Below are positions 1-13,338 of a stretch of 64,000 nt of DNA, piece after piece. The notes under the pieces were generated by a model that saw nothing but the letters and a program-made list of their open reading frames with translations, was not told the DNA's origin and did not search any database. The translations under genes were made by a program, and so were the position numbers. The stretch comes from Theobroma cacao (Eukaryota > Streptophyta > Magnoliopsida > Malvales > Malvaceae), in NCBI RefSeq assembly GCF_000208745.1, contig NC_030858.1:23266315-23330314 (forward strand), given 5' to 3'. How positions within the stretch are numbered: position 1 is the stretch's first letter; every line of letters begins with the position of its first letter.

Positions 1-420
1 AAGAAAAAGAGAGGTAGAGAAAGAGTTGAGAGAAAGAGTAGGGTGAAATGGCCCGAAATCCCTTTTTATTTTTGCCTTTCCTCTTTGATGTATTGATACT
101 TTTACCCTTATCGGCAGTTCTAAGCTTCCCAAAAACTCCAAAGTCCAAGTTTAACATTCCAAATATTATTCTTGGTTAATATTACACCTCAAATCATTCA
201 TTTAAATGAATCCCATGCACATAAATCAACAAACATAACATCAAACTTAAATCAAAACCTCAAATTATGAGATTTATCACATGTTTCCTCAAAGTTTTGC
301 CTAAGTGTCAATATGTACACTCTTAAGCACTAAGCATACACATCTTATCATCAAAGTCCTCAAGACTCCACATATTTCATAAATCATTCTTGGTTTACAT
401 AAAAAATTGAGGGTGTTACA
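1..420. repeat. LTR-like fragment cut by the window edge
   Basis: The block ends at 420 with GAGGGTGTTACA, a TG...CA-type LTR terminus (its complement reads TGTAACACCCTC). No coding sequence is seen. The other end lies outside the window, so target duplication and type cannot be checked. Weak call, resting on one terminus only. Confidence 0.3.
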
Positions 421-3182
421 GATAGGATCGTGGATAATTAGATATCTTTGTTGGCTTTAGACCTTTTAAAATAATGAATACATCAATCAAGACTAGCATA
501 GATTTTAAAGACAATTTAAGCAGATTATTTCTCTCATACTTTCCCTCCCCAAGCCCAAAAAAGAATAGAAAAATAAATCTTTATCCTTCTTGTTTACAAT
601 CTAAGACAAGATCCTGGATAAACACAAACCAACAAACTCCCTAAGCCTCAAAAAGAAAAAAAAAACAAATATTAAAAAGCACAGTTAGAATTTGTTGTTT
701 CTAAACGTAAACCAGCAAACTTAAAACACAATAATGTTGGGATTCGACCTCATGTTCAAACATAAAAATAATCAAGAAAATAAAAATATAACACAACGAA
801 ATAAGAAACTAGCATTTAATTAGAGAAACAACCGAATCCTACAAGATCAATGTTTGTGTCTTTCATGTAATTTTTAAATAAGTTATGACTATTCATAAGT
901 TTAAGAATTACATACCTTGTTCTAGATATTGTAATCAAGAGCCAATTGAATCAAAAATGCTTGTGATGAACCAAGAAACCCCGAAAAGAGAATAAGATAG
1001 TCTAAAATCCTACAACCAAAATCTTTGCTTCTTCACCTTTAGGATTTGTCAAATCTTTAGCTACCCAAATGTTTGGCCTCTAACAGTAATCCACACAGTG
1101 ACCGAATAAGACCTTCTCAAAGGTAGGATTTTACCTTTGCTAGCAAGTTTTGTTTCTAAAACAAAAAGATAAAAAATACTTACCAAATCTTATTTTTGTC
1201 AAGCAAAGAAAACTATTTTTTTCTTATTTTATGAAACGCTGGAGGCTTGGAGTTTTAATTTGCTAACATAACATATTTATATAGCTAAACTACGTTGTAA
1301 CCCTAGATACAATAGTTGTATTTTAATTTAATTAAGTCCTTGTGAACTCAATTAATTTTCCACTTTATTTTGGTCTATTCCAAATAAGTCCAACTTAATT
1401 GATTATCCTTACTTAATCTCAATCATGTCACTTAATGTGTGTGACCTATTAGGCTTCTAACATGTTGGCAATGAATATAAATCCCAATCAAATATCAATT
1501 TGATAATTGATTTATATTTATATATCATGAGCGGCATATAGCAATACATCAGACCACCCAAATATTAAAGAGTCAACTAAAAAATTTGACAAAACCCTTC
1601 AGTGATAAGCTTATCAGTGCAATACGATCTTTTCATCAAATATCCTAGATATGTCATAAAGCATGGCTTAGTGTCTACTTATAACATTCCATATTAGTTC
1701 TCATAAATCATGAGTAACCTTATGAATTTAAGAAACTAACTTTCCTTAAATTCATCATGCTTTGGCCAAAGACTTTATACAAGTTAATCAAGAATTGAGA
1801 ACAAGTGAGATACATCCCCTCATATCACTTGGGGTGATGATCCTCTCTTGACCACTCATTCACATTCAAATGCTTCATGGCATGCCTAAAAACACCCTGT
1901 TTAGGCATCTGGTTGCCTCTAGACCCTATAGAGGTGAAATCAAAGTATGTCATTCCTCATACAAGATGACCTGCTGTCTCAAGTTCAAGGATTAGTTGCA
2001 TGATTATCACATGAGAACATATTCCATAGACACTTGAGTGAAATACCAAATGGAGTTCTCATAGCGGGTCATGTTCAATGAACTTGTTCTTTAACAAGCA
2101 CCTACATATTATCCTCAAGCATCTGATATACTTCAATTTATGAGATCTATTACTTACTTTCCAAATAAGGAGGCTTAACATGTACCAGTCTTTGAGCATT
2201 GTCAATGCCCTATCTTGACAATACAATGATCATCAACAATTTTAAGAACATGGCTTTGATGCATAGTGATCTCATAATTGTAACAACTTTACAATTCTCT
2301 TGCAAGGCCTTTATGTTCCATGGGCTTCATCCAATTTGTACTTAATAACTCCTTATTATTGCACTAACATGAAGAAAAACCACTATCATATATAGTTATG
2401 CGATTAAGTATGCAATAAATGACAATTTATATTCCTTGACTAATCCAATTGGCTCAAGGGCATATACCAAGAAATAAAACCAATTTATTCACATTTCAGT
2501 CTCAAATACACACACAAAGAATCTGTTGTTTCCAAACACAAACTAGCAAACTCAAAACACAACGAAACTAATTTATTCACGTTTCAGTTTCAAATACACA
2601 TATAAAACAAAAATCTATTAACAATAGAAGTAGCAAAGAATGACCTTTGAAAGCAAAATCACAACAAGTTGAAGAAAAAGGAAACCAGAAACAACCCTCT
2701 AAAGAACAGAAGAAAGAACGAAAAGTTTAGCAAAGAAGGTAAGATTAAACAATCGAAAGCAAAAAATGATGGAAGAAAACTTCGAAAAAGCCAAAAATAT
2801 TCTCACCTAATTCAACAAAACCAAGGGAAAAAATGTATGAAAGACTTGGAGAAGATGGTACTACATCGAGTGGCCAAAATTAAACAAAGCACCTATTTCA
2901 GCCACCCACATATTAAATCGTATAAAGGAAATCGATTGAAACCATTTCCCCGATGAGCTAAACTATCAACATACATAGCCGCAAAAAAAATAACACTTTT
3001 GAAAATACGCATGTGGGCTAAAGCCGTTGCACACATGCGGCTATATCACACAAGCAAAAATTGGGAAAACCAATACAAAGCAACGAATGAACCAACATCT
3101 GACCCAAGGTTGAAAACTTTTTCTTTCCCAAACCCAACATCTGACCTAAGACTGAAAGCTTTTTCTTTCGCAAGACATGGTC
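421..3182. repeat. Unclassified repeat-like DNA, possible nested LTR insertion
   Basis: No supportable gene. A segment at 687-731 is repeated imperfectly at 2518-2562, and 2476-2514 is repeated at 2564-2603. This suggests that the roughly 1.7 kb beginning with TGTTGGGATTCGACC at 735 was inserted into an older repeat. A TATA-like stretch lies near 1277. I could not find a matching CA end or target duplication, so the insertion reading is inference. The lysine-rich open frame at 2669-2956 is a composition effect. Confidence 0.3.
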
Positions 3183-3187
3183 CCACG

Positions 3188-6060
3188 TGTCAAACCTTGC
3201 TTTGTAAATAATTATGATGTCATTCACATGCTCGATAAAATGTTTGTATATTGAGGAAGCCCGAGAAATTGACAAAAGACGGTATTGCCTCTAGAGGTGC
3301 TGTGAAGTTGATTTATACCTCGAGCTAGTTCAAATGAAAAATTTAAAAGGATTTTGAGAATTCTAAAACCCCAAAATCTACTTAGAATGGTGATTCGGAA
3401 TTCGAGGATCAATTTAAAATCAATCAGGAAAATTGACCGGTTATGGGGCAAAATAGTCATTTTGCAATTTGAGGACAAAATGAAAATTTTCAAAAAAGAT
3501 TTTCTTAGCCCCATTTGACATATTTGAGTACGATATGAGTATTGAAGTACAATTGGAGGATTTAGCAGTGAAAATATATGAATTTTTGGTATTTTTAGAG
3601 TATAGGGGCAAAATGGTAATTTTGCCACTCGAGGACGAAATGAATTTTTTGAAATAATTTAGATCAAATTTGATTAAATGGAGCATGATATGAGTATAAG
3701 GAGTGAAAATTATGCATTTTGGCAATTTTTCAATTTTTGGGGTAAAAATATAATTTTTCACTTTTACGGGGGCAAAAGTGTAAATTTTAAAAATTTGCTC
3801 CACCAAAACTTTGGAAAGTCTAGAAATTTCATGGAAGACATGGATAAGTGAAGACGATTGAGTGGTAGAAAAAGATAAAATAATAAATATTCAAAAGGTA
3901 AATAAAATAATAATATTTTATTAAGCCTATTAAAAGGCTTGAAAATTTGAGAATTCTTCATTGGGAGGGTCAGCCAAAACCAGCAGGAGAGAGAGAGAAA
4001 TAAGAACAAACCCCAGAGTGAGAAAATTCAAAGAAAAAGTGTGATTTTTCAAGGAATCAAGTGTTTAAAGGTATGATTTTTCAAGCTTAGCTTAAGATCT
4101 ATCATTTCCATGCATTTCTCCTTATTTTCCATGGTTAAATTATGTGTTTTGATGATGGATTCAAATCTGATCATATGGGTTTTAGAGAGAGAAAGTTGTT
4201 AGATTAATTTGATTTTGAACTATGTTAGTGTTTAGTGTTAGTTTAGCATGTTTATGAGTAAAACAACAAGAAAAATATTCATTTTCTCCATGAATTTCTC
4301 TAGACCGAATCTAGCCAATGGTGTGTGAGGATGAGGTTGACTTTATTTTAAGAGAATTAGATGGAAAAATGATGAATTATGAGGTTGGAAATTAAATGGG
4401 AATTTTTGGTGCAAAAATTGAAAATTTTACCCACTAGGGGTAAAAGCGTAATTTGTGATCCGAACTGATGAATTGGACCACATTCATAGTCATTAAGGTA
4501 TTGTGGATATAATTGGATAATTGAAATTGAAATGGATGGAATTGGAGTTGAATTGAAGATTTTAGAAATTTACACCGTGTATAAGTGAGTTAGGTCGGAC
4601 ACCGTAATTAAGCGATTGTCCAAACATTTCACACCCTATCTAGTGCATACGAATGGATAATAGCCTGAAATAATATATATTGATTTGACACAAATTATTG
4701 AATTTTTTTGTGTCATGTATTGTGGTAGGTGGTGAGCTATCTGATACGGGTAAAAGACTGCACTCGAGGACCGAGAATAGGAGTACATCTACTCCTAGTA
4801 CAGTGAGTAAACTTACTATCGTCTTAATTATCTAGAGTAGATTTATTTAATTGTGTGATTTTATGAAAAAATGGTTTAATTGGAAAATTATGTGTTTTAT
4901 GGGAAAATGAGATTTTATAAAATAATTTTATAAAATTTTTAAAAATTTAATAATGATTTAAAAAATAGAGTAATTAGAGACCTATACTATGATTGTGTTG
5001 TTTATTCATGATTTTACATCAAATGGCTTATGATAAATGTGGGTATGACTGGTTATTTTTATGATTTAAAGAATATGTGAACTGCTTTGATTTGCCTTGA
5101 ATGTGTGAAGTGAGTCATGTGATACTATTGTGATTTTATTGGTTGATGGATTATAAAGTGGGCACTGCAGTGATGGGGGTTCCGTGGGCTAGCCTAATTA
5201 GAGGGGCACGGTTCCCAATTATTGAGCTTACCTCGATTGGAGAGACGCGTAGGATAATTCCCGAGGTAGGATTTGAGTACACTTCACGCTAGCCACCACG
5301 TGAAAGTGAGACTCAGCCAATGACAAGGAACGACTGTGTTGTCAGAGGTGAAATGTGTTTGTGTGTGTGACAATAAACAGCCTTGGCGGTCTCAGTGGGA
5401 TACCTTGACGAAGGTACCCACGAGAATGATTCTGGCAGGGGCCAATTTTGTGAAATTCATAAGTTGAGAAATTTGATGAAAAGAAATTGTTTGGTATAGA
5501 TTGAGCAAATTTTGCGTTATGAACATTATTGAGATACAATGTTTTTATATTGTCTCCTATTACTCGGCTTTAGATTATTTTGATGATGTCTATCTACTCA
5601 CTGGGATTTTATAATCTCACCCTTTCTTCCTATACATTTTTCAAGCTCAGAATAGGCAGTAGACTGTCAATTGCATCAAGAAGTAAATTTCGGAGTTGCA
5701 TCCTAGAAAGCTAGGTTATAGACTTAAACCTTCTCAGTTATTTGGGAGCCCACGTGTTATTGTAATTTAAATTGCATACTCTAGTTTTCTATATAACAGT
5801 ATGTATAAATTTATTTTGTTTTTATGTGCAGATAATTAATTTTTGATGTTTCAAAAATATATATATATATTGTTTTGCATTAAAATAGATTATTTTAATT
5901 AATATTTTATTTTATTTTATTATTCAAAAAAAAAGAAAAAAAGGAGTGGAAAAACTAGTACAAAAGCCTTGCGAGGTCTCGAAGGGCATCCGGGGAAAGA
6001 ATGTCTATCGAGGCTTCGCAGCGGTCGTCACGGGCTCGACGGGAGTTCCAAGTCGTGACA
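3188..6060 (+). mobile_element. Solo LTR 1 of a long-LTR retrotransposon
   Basis: The 2873-bp unit starts TGTCAAACCTTGC and ends GTCGTGACA. It is flanked by a perfect 5-bp target duplication CCACG (3183-3187 and 6061-6065). No gag-pol lies inside. Both termini and much of the body match the reverse complement of 9832-12935, and the termini match 16916-19487. Alternating phrases such as GGGGCAAAATGGTCATTTT recur inside all three. Long LTRs with this TGTCACGACC-type terminus suggest a Ty3/gypsy origin, but with no internal region the superfamily is inferred. Strand is assigned by analogy with copy 3, which has a TATA box. Confidence 0.85.
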
Positions 6061-6065
6061 CCACG

Positions 6066-6459
6066 TATATTTTTTTTCCTTTAAATGCCAAAAAAAGACA
6101 CCAACCAAATTTGTCCGCGTGGAATCCAAGCTTTGACCCAAACACGCCAAAGAAGATTAATATTAATTTGGTGAGAAATATAAGGTGTTTGTTTTATATA
6201 GAAAATGAGTGCTGAAGAATGGTGGGGAAACCAACATGTTGGATTCATATTGTAGAACTGATGTTTTGTTGGGCCATAGGGAAAACCAAACCCCACCCCA
6301 TGATGTAAGCCTATTTTGTCCATAATAAATGCAAAACATGCCAAAAAAATTACCGAGGATCAAAGCTTTGTTAGCTATTCCCATTGCCATGCATTAGCTA
6401 GAAATACCCAAGACGTGGCACTCAAATAGGCCAAAAACATGGTCAAATGTGGGAAATTC
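6066..6459. other. Intergenic, nothing recognised
   Basis: Short AT-rich stretch between solo LTR 1 and the processed pseudogene. Open frames here have no recognisable domain. Confidence 0.4.
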
Positions 6460-7960
6460 ATTGGATTTCTTTTTACTTAAAGGTAGATTTCTTGAAGTTG
6501 ATAAATGATTGTTCTTTTGCTTAGGCTTTGTTTTCGTTTCCCTATCATCGGTAGAACCATCCAATGATGCCCAACTAGCCCCAGACACAAAGTTATTTCT
6601 TAAATTATCTCTGCTTTGATCCCTATCTCTATCACTTCTTTTTCCCCTTACTCCACTAATAGTGCCATCAAGAGTTGACATTACCCTAGAAGAAGCACTA
6701 CCAATAACATCATCAATCAGTACTGCCTTCTTCCTCCTTTTGTTTAACATAAATTCATAGTTGGAAACAGTATGTTCAAATGAGTGAACAAATGGAAGAG
6801 CATTTGAACTAATATCATACCTCTTAAAATTACTAGAAACAACACTTAGGCCTTTAACTTCTGCTTGATGGTTTGAAGCTTCATTATAAGAATTGTTAGT
6901 AGTTTTGAAGCCAATACAATCAATATATTTTGCTTTATTGCTACATGGAGGTACAAAAACATGACATTTTGCAAAGCAAGTTTGCTAAAACAACTTATAT
7001 TCATATTTAGGACATCTATCAAGAGTTCACTTGATGAAAGCCAATGCAACATGTTTTGAAACCTTACAAACTGCGATTTTTGATGAATTACTCCCACGAC
7101 ATGCCAAATGTTTTTTGTAAGCCATATGGATTAATTGATCCTTTGCAACATGCTCGATGTTCTTTCTATCTGCATCTCTCCATTTTGAATGGCTTTATCA
7201 ATCTTCCCTAACTTTTTCTTCTTTTTCCAAATTGTTGACAAAGACGTTCATTAAGTTCAACAAATCTTTGATTTTTTGCTTTCTTTCTTTTTACCAAATC
7301 AGGAAAAGTCCCTAGATAAAGACCAATATTGTGTAATTCCTCTAAAAGCTTGTCATCCATACACATAAACTGATATCATCCTTAGGTTGGAGCTGACCCC
7401 AGTCAGTTGAACATATTTCGCTCACAAGCCCCATCTCCGAATGGGAAAAATCATCATCTCCCAACCACTGTTCACTACTATGTAATGAATTAGACATGCA
7501 AGAGTTCCTAAATGTGTTAGATACAACATTCACATCATAAAAGAATTTGTCTAACTAAGAGTTCTTTTGACATTGAAAATCTGCAGTTGACTCAACTTCA
7601 GATTCCATTCTGTCCCTATCTTTAGATTTGACATCTATTTGAGAATCATCACTTGCATAGTGCAGATACATATTATTTGCTTCGTTGTGGTGCTAAATTT
7701 CTTTATTTTCATCTTCTTCAATCAAAGTAGAGAGAACCCTTTAATATAAAGGGGTAACCTTGTCTTACTTTTTTTTTCTCAAATCTTCCACTTGAAGCAT
7801 CAGTTTTGGTCATTGTTTCAATAGAATTGGAGCATTTTTCTGCAGCATAGCACCCAAAACATTATATCCATTTCCAAATTTTTGAGACAGTATTGTCGAG
7901 TTCTTTTGCCAAAGTCAATTGTTGTAAGGTTTTATTCGCTCATATCGTTGTTGTGCAAGA
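6460..7960 (-). pseudogene. Processed pseudogene of an uncharacterised plant nuclear-type protein
   Basis: Read on the - strand, fragments follow one another without introns but with several frameshifts and stops. In order: an acidic SEMGLVSEICSTDWGQLQP stretch (about 7500-7380); LLEELHNIGLYLGTFPDL (about 7350-7290); LNERLCQQFGKRRKS (about 7260-7215); AYKKHLACRGSN then VSKHVALAFIK (about 7130-7020); and a C-terminal part with VIGSASSRVMSTLD, RGKRSDRDRDQSRDNLRNN and TKTKPKQKNNHLSTS (6750-6500). From memory this order matches a plant protein family of unknown function (Arabidopsis At2g19390/At4g29790 type). Lack of introns plus disabling changes points to a retrocopy. No clear poly-A tract or target duplication was found, so the retro origin is inferred. 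Confidence 0.6.
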
Positions 7961-8029
7961 AGATTATAGTAGCTCAATGATTGATTGCGCTTTGTATTAA
8001 CAAAATCAATCCATTAAACTCTTATCAGT

Positions 8030-8349
8030 GTATGTCATGATTATTAAACTCCTATAAAATTTTTTAGTAATGCAATTGTATAAAAACAATTTGGAGAATA
8101 TGAAGAAATGGAGAAGAGATTGATTGATATTGTTTCTATACCAAAATGTCTTATTTATAGAAAAAATATATTTGTTTCTACACACATAACCTTTTGAACA
8201 AACATAATTATTTGAACAAATGTAATTATTTGAATAAACATAGTTACTTGAATAGACATAACTATTCAAAGGACTAGTTTTTCCTTCTATTTTTTTGATG
8301 TGAGATGTTCCCACACTATTATTGTTGAAAATGTGCAACAATCCCAACA
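8030..8349 (-). mobile_element. Copia-type LTR fragment with U3 repeats
   Basis: On the - strand the unit starts TGTTGGGATTGTTGCAC at 8349, runs through an 18-bp repeat array (8185-8270), then a TATA box (TATAAATA, 8159-8152), which is the layout of an LTR U3 and promoter. The far end near 8030 is approximate. TGTTC follows at 8350 but is not found at the other side, so the element is truncated or its partner is lost. Confidence 0.5.
8185..8270. repeat. 18-bp tandem array in LTR U3
   Basis: About four and a half imperfect copies of ACATAATTATTTGAACAA in direct orientation, directly upstream (on the - strand) of the LTR TATA box at 8152-8159. Such arrays in U3 often act as enhancer modules; that role is inferred. 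Confidence 0.7.
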
Positions 8350-9019
8350 TGTTCAAAATAAATCTAGATTTTTTATAATCTTGGAAATGATCAATTATAT
8401 AAATGAAAGTGTCTTTTGATTGAACTTTTATTTAGTGAAAACATGTTAAAGTTAACTAAAATTGCATGGTCGATTATATTTTGAATTAGTTATTTCATTT
8501 TATTAATTAAACACATCTCACTCAATGATTTCAACACTCAATGAATCTAAACTATCTTGCCACACTTTTGTGGCTAGCCATCATCATCCTTTTTTTGTTA
8601 GTGCTTTTAAAGCCAAACTCTTGAATTTCTAGAAGAGGTCACACTTCACACTCACATAAATAGATCTAATCAATAGTGCCCCTATAACCATAGCACTCTT
8701 AACAAATTTATGTTATGGGTCTATTAAGATTATATTACTTGTCAATTTCTTACCATTACGTGTACTTAGTAACTTACTTGGGATGAAAATATTATATATC
8801 ATATTTATAGTGCTACCAGCCACATGCAAATAATGTATTTTGTCTTATTGAACTTAAGACTTGACGTTATACCAAGTGTTGAGTTAAGGTTCCACCATGG
8901 GTGACTTTAATTTATGAGCTTGAGTCATGTTCCCTTTGAGATCTCATTTATAAAATCTCTAGCAAGACTTTTCATCAAAGGATATGCCAAATTTTTTCAT
9001 GATCTCAGAACGTTATAGA
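8350..9019. other. Repeat-derived DNA, no gene
   Basis: AT-rich sequence between the LTR fragment and the next copia LTR. It is probably the decayed interior of a retrotransposon, but no domain can be read. Confidence 0.3.
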
Positions 9020-12000
9020 TGTTGGTCCCAATAATATGTGTTAGAGGGGGGTGAATAGCATAAATTGGCTCTTGACAAGATGAGGAACTAATTTTCAGCA
9101 CAAAAAAAATAAAAACAGAGTAGACAATGCACAGTAATTTATAGTAATTCGGTCCAAGACCTACATCCACTACCTTGATTATCCAACCAAGGATTTTTCC
9201 AACAATTCCACTAATAACCGGTGAAATTCACAAGCCTTCACCAAGCTTTACAATGGCTTTTACAAGGCTCAGCCAAAACCTTTTTCACTAGTTTTTCACA
9301 GGCTAAACTAAAACCTAAAGTGATTATTTAAAGGCTCAACCATAACCTTTCACAATGGTTTTTTACGGGCTCAACCAAAACCCAAGGTGGTTTTTCAAAG
9401 GCTCAACCATAACTTACAAATATGGTTTTACCAGGATCAACCAAAACCCAACAATCAACTTTTCTAGGCTAAGTTGGAACTTTTACACTCAATCAAGCAA
9501 TCCAAGCTTGAATAAATCCCTTAGAGTGACTCGCTCACTCTAAGTGTACAAGAAGAGAAGAAATAAAAAAGTACATATGATCACTTACTTGATCTAGATG
9601 GTACAAGATGAAGTGCTGAACACTATTACAAAGATTGACGTTAAGTGCAATAAGGTGCAGAGACGATTTTATGGTTTTTCAACTTTATATCACTTGGAAG
9701 CCTTCAATTCTTTGAAAAAACTAATTTCTAACCATTGAAATACCCTTTTATACTTGGAGAAACACCTCTGATGGCAATTTGACAATTTATGACCGTTAAA
9801 AATAGTTGAGGATAAGTTCTAGCAGTTAATCTGTCACGACCCGGAACCTCCCTCAGGCCCATGACAATCGCCGCGACGTCCTGATTAACACTCATTATCC
9901 GGAATGCCAACCGGAACCCCGCAAGGCTTACATATCAGTTTCTTTCCTTTCCTGTGAGCAATCATTGTTAAATATCGAGTTTTTAGAGAATATATACTAT
10001 TTTAGATCAAAAACAATCAAAATAAAATTTTCGCCACACAGGGGTATTTTGGTCATTTTTTTCTCAAAAATTTCGAAACTGGCTAAAACGTAATATACAA
10101 GTACAAAACACATAATTCATATTCAAAATGAGTTTAAAAGTCTAAAATCTTCATTTAAAACGAAATTACGGTTATTTGAATATAATAAGAAAATAAAAGA
10201 AATATTAAGGAAAATATTCTATTTTCTTATAAAACAATATTTATAGAGTTATACGTGAATAATTTTTATAGCGTAAAAGCTAAATAAATTTATACATACT
10301 GAAATACAGTAAGCCAAAATATTTAATTTAATTTACAATAACAAGAGGGCCCCCGAATAAACAAAAGTAAAGAGGACTGTGAACCTACGGTTTGGAAAAT
10401 GCAGATCCAATGGTAGTCCTCGATGAGATCAGCTATCTACAGTCTATACTGAACCTGAAATGGGTGGAAAGGAGTTGGGTGAGATTTTGCAATCCCAATG
10501 AGTAAACAGACATTATCATAAATATCTAAAGGCGAGTAAAATGGAGGCAAGTTTAAACAACAAATTTCAACCCATTTCATAATGTTTTCAATTTATTTCT
10601 TAAACCATAAAATATTTGTAATTTACCAAAACAGTTGTTAAGGCTTATGTCTTTTATTAAAACAAGGCTCAAGCCAAAACTAATCCTCGGGGATACCTTG
10701 GCCGAGGCATCTAACCGAGTCCGCCAAGGGTGTTAAAATATTCACACGTGAAACACATTTTTATTTTTAAAACCAGCCGTTCCTTGGCGTTGGCCGAGTT
10801 ACACATTCACGTGGGGGTTCGACGTGAAGTGAGCTCTAATACTACCCCGGGAGTTACCCTCCTCGCCTCTACAACCGGAGTAACTATATAACTGGGTTTA
10901 CCGTGCCCCTCTAATAGGCAGTCCACGGAAACCCGTCACTGCAGTGACTAACCCACCAATTTTAATAAAATTTCGACAGTATAACGTGGCTTTTATTTAT
11001 TTATCCAGCCTGCATAGGAAAAACAACTTACATAAATTTCCCAATGCACTCACAAAATATAGCCACATATACTCATTTCTCATAAGCCATTCCTAGGAAA
11101 ATATATATTTTTCAAGTCAATTTGCAGCCTCCAATTACTCAATTTCATAATCAATACAATATATTTTTATTTGTCACATTTATTCCTAAAACATCAAAAA
11201 TCCCGTTTTAATCTCGTTTTCATTTCATAAAATACATAAAGGGCATTTAAAAATAAACTCTAGATAATTTACAATAATAATAAGTTTACTCACCGTTTGT
11301 ACAAACTAAAAGCTTTCTAAGCGCCCCGATCACTACTCGTCGGGTACGACTTCTTTGCCTTTTCCGGAAGGCTCTCCTCCTAGACACATTACAAAAATTT
11401 ACACAATTCATCACATTGATGCTAAATCACTATATAATTAACTTAAATCCTATACTAATGCATGGTATGAAATGCAATAGCCTAAAACGGCTTAAACGCG
11501 GTATTAACCTATTTTTGGCACTTTGCCCGATAAATTGCTAACGCGCTCCATTTTAGCTCTAAATCATCCCATTCTCTCTCCAACATTTCTAACCATTAAA
11601 TATCAGCCAATAACCTTCTAAAAACAACAAAATCAGCTCACTCCCTTCCTTGGAAAATTCGGCCAAAAATGGGACATTAACTCGGTTAATTTTCTACTTT
11701 GTTTTTCTATCACGTTTAATCGTTTTTCATCATTTTCTCTTCATTTTCCTTAGAATAAAATCAATTCATCATCATTGTACAGCATTGAGCATCCAGCCAA
11801 GAGTGGGTATTGTGAAAATTTAATGATTTCTTGCCCAATTTAATTTCTAAACACATTTAACTAACTAAAACTATCAATTTAACTAAAAATCAAAACCTAA
11901 AAATTTCAATTTCTCTCCCCTAGAATTTCGTCCAGCCCTTGATATCACTTTTTGATCTCTCTCCTCAAGCATGCTAAATGGAAATAAAGGCATAGGAAAG

Positions 12001-13338
12001 GTAGAAATCAAGCTAAAATCGAAAAATCTTACCGTTAGACGCGTAAACGGTCGAAAACCGCGAATTTCTCTTTGAATTTTCTTGTTTCTCTTTGGTTTTT
12101 CTTTTCTTCTTCCTTTCCTCTCTATTTCCTCTCTTTTTCTTCCTTATGGCCGGCCAGCACTCAAAATTTGGGTTTAAATGGCTGACTTTTCATTAAAATA
12201 ATATTATTTCATTAAAAAATGCCACGTGTCACTTTCCCATTGGCCCATTTTTAAAATTTCATCCATTTGTTTCCAAATTTTCACCATACACTTGTCTCAT
12301 ATATTCATAGCTTAGATAAAATTCTCAGACTCATCCAAAGTCTCGGTGGAGTAATTTTTGAAATTTACACTTTTGCCCCCGTAAAAGTCAAAAATTACAT
12401 TTTTGCCCCAAAAATTGAAAAATTGCCCATAGACATATTTTTCATCCCTTATACTCATACCATTCTCCAATTTGTCAAATTTGATCTAAATTCTCTCAAA
12501 ATCTCAAATTTTGTCCGTGGGTGGCAAAATTACGATTTTGCCCCTACACTCCAAAAATCACCAGAATTAAACTTTTTCACTTCCTATCATTAAATTATAC
12601 TCCAAATAGTTAATCTTGGTCAAAAATTTCACTCCATGATCAAATTATTATCTTAGGTGGCAAAATGACGATTTTGCCCTTGAACATCAAAATTTCTAAT
12701 TTTACCCCAAATGAACCCTCGAACTCCGAACAATCATTTTTAGTCATTCCTAGACTATAAAATATTAAATTTCATCATACAATTCCTATTTGAACTAGTT
12801 CGAGGTTAAATCAACTCAAGTGTACCGTTAGGTACGATATCGGGTTTCGTCTTTTCTTATGTGCTTTCCTAGCATAATAACATGCTACTCAGTGCATGTA
12901 TGTCATGACATGTATTTATAGGGTCAGGTTTTACATAATCTGTCTTGTAATGCTCTAGTTCAATTTGCAGATAGAGAGCTCTTAGATGACTGACTTGGTC
13001 GACTAAGTTGATTCTGTTTTAGGTTGTAGATTTTGGCAGAGAGCACTTAGTCAACTGACTTGATCGACTAAGTTGGTTCTGTTTCTCAAACTCTTCAACC
13101 CGCCATTCCTCCAATTTGAAACTTGGTCAACCAACATTCTTCTTTGTTTCACCAATAAGCTTTCTCCTTGTTAGACTGTTATATCTTGTTATTTTTATCC
13201 CTCTTTTTCTTTTGATATACTCTTTGAAAGATTGATTTATTAATTTCATACATTAATTTTCCTGCACACTCAAGTAAAGGCATTAGACACAAATGAATGG
13301 GAATATTTTGCTATCATCAAAAACATATAGAGTCAACA
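9020..13338 (-). mobile_element. Copia LTR A, split by solo LTR 2
   Basis: Starts TGTTGGTCCC and ends GAGTCAACA. Outside the inserted 9832-12940 segment it matches LTR B (19562-20622) in the same orientation and solo LTR C (47316-48366) in reverse. A hallmark AGAGGGGGGTGAATAGCA stands near the start, followed by several degenerate units around GGCTCAACCAAAACC (about 9240-9470). Removing the insertion leaves about 1.2 kb against 1.06 kb for B. No 5-bp duplication is seen between its outer flank (ATAGA) and the flank after LTR B (CTCTT). Confidence 0.7.
9832..12935 (-). mobile_element. Solo LTR 2, nested in copia LTR A
   Basis: The 3104-bp unit starts TGTCACGACCCGG and ends GGGTCAGGTTTTACA, with the perfect target duplication TAATC (9827-9831 and 12936-12940). 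It matches solo LTR 1 in reverse orientation. The unoccupied site (AGCCGTTAATCTGTCTTG) is present in copia LTR B at about 20223, proving that this unit inserted into a pre-existing copia LTR. No coding sequence inside. Confidence 0.9.

Noticed and set aside
2669..2956. 95-residue lysine/arginine-rich open frame as a gene
   Set aside because: Composition follows an A-rich stretch; no domain, no promoter context, inside repeat-like DNA.
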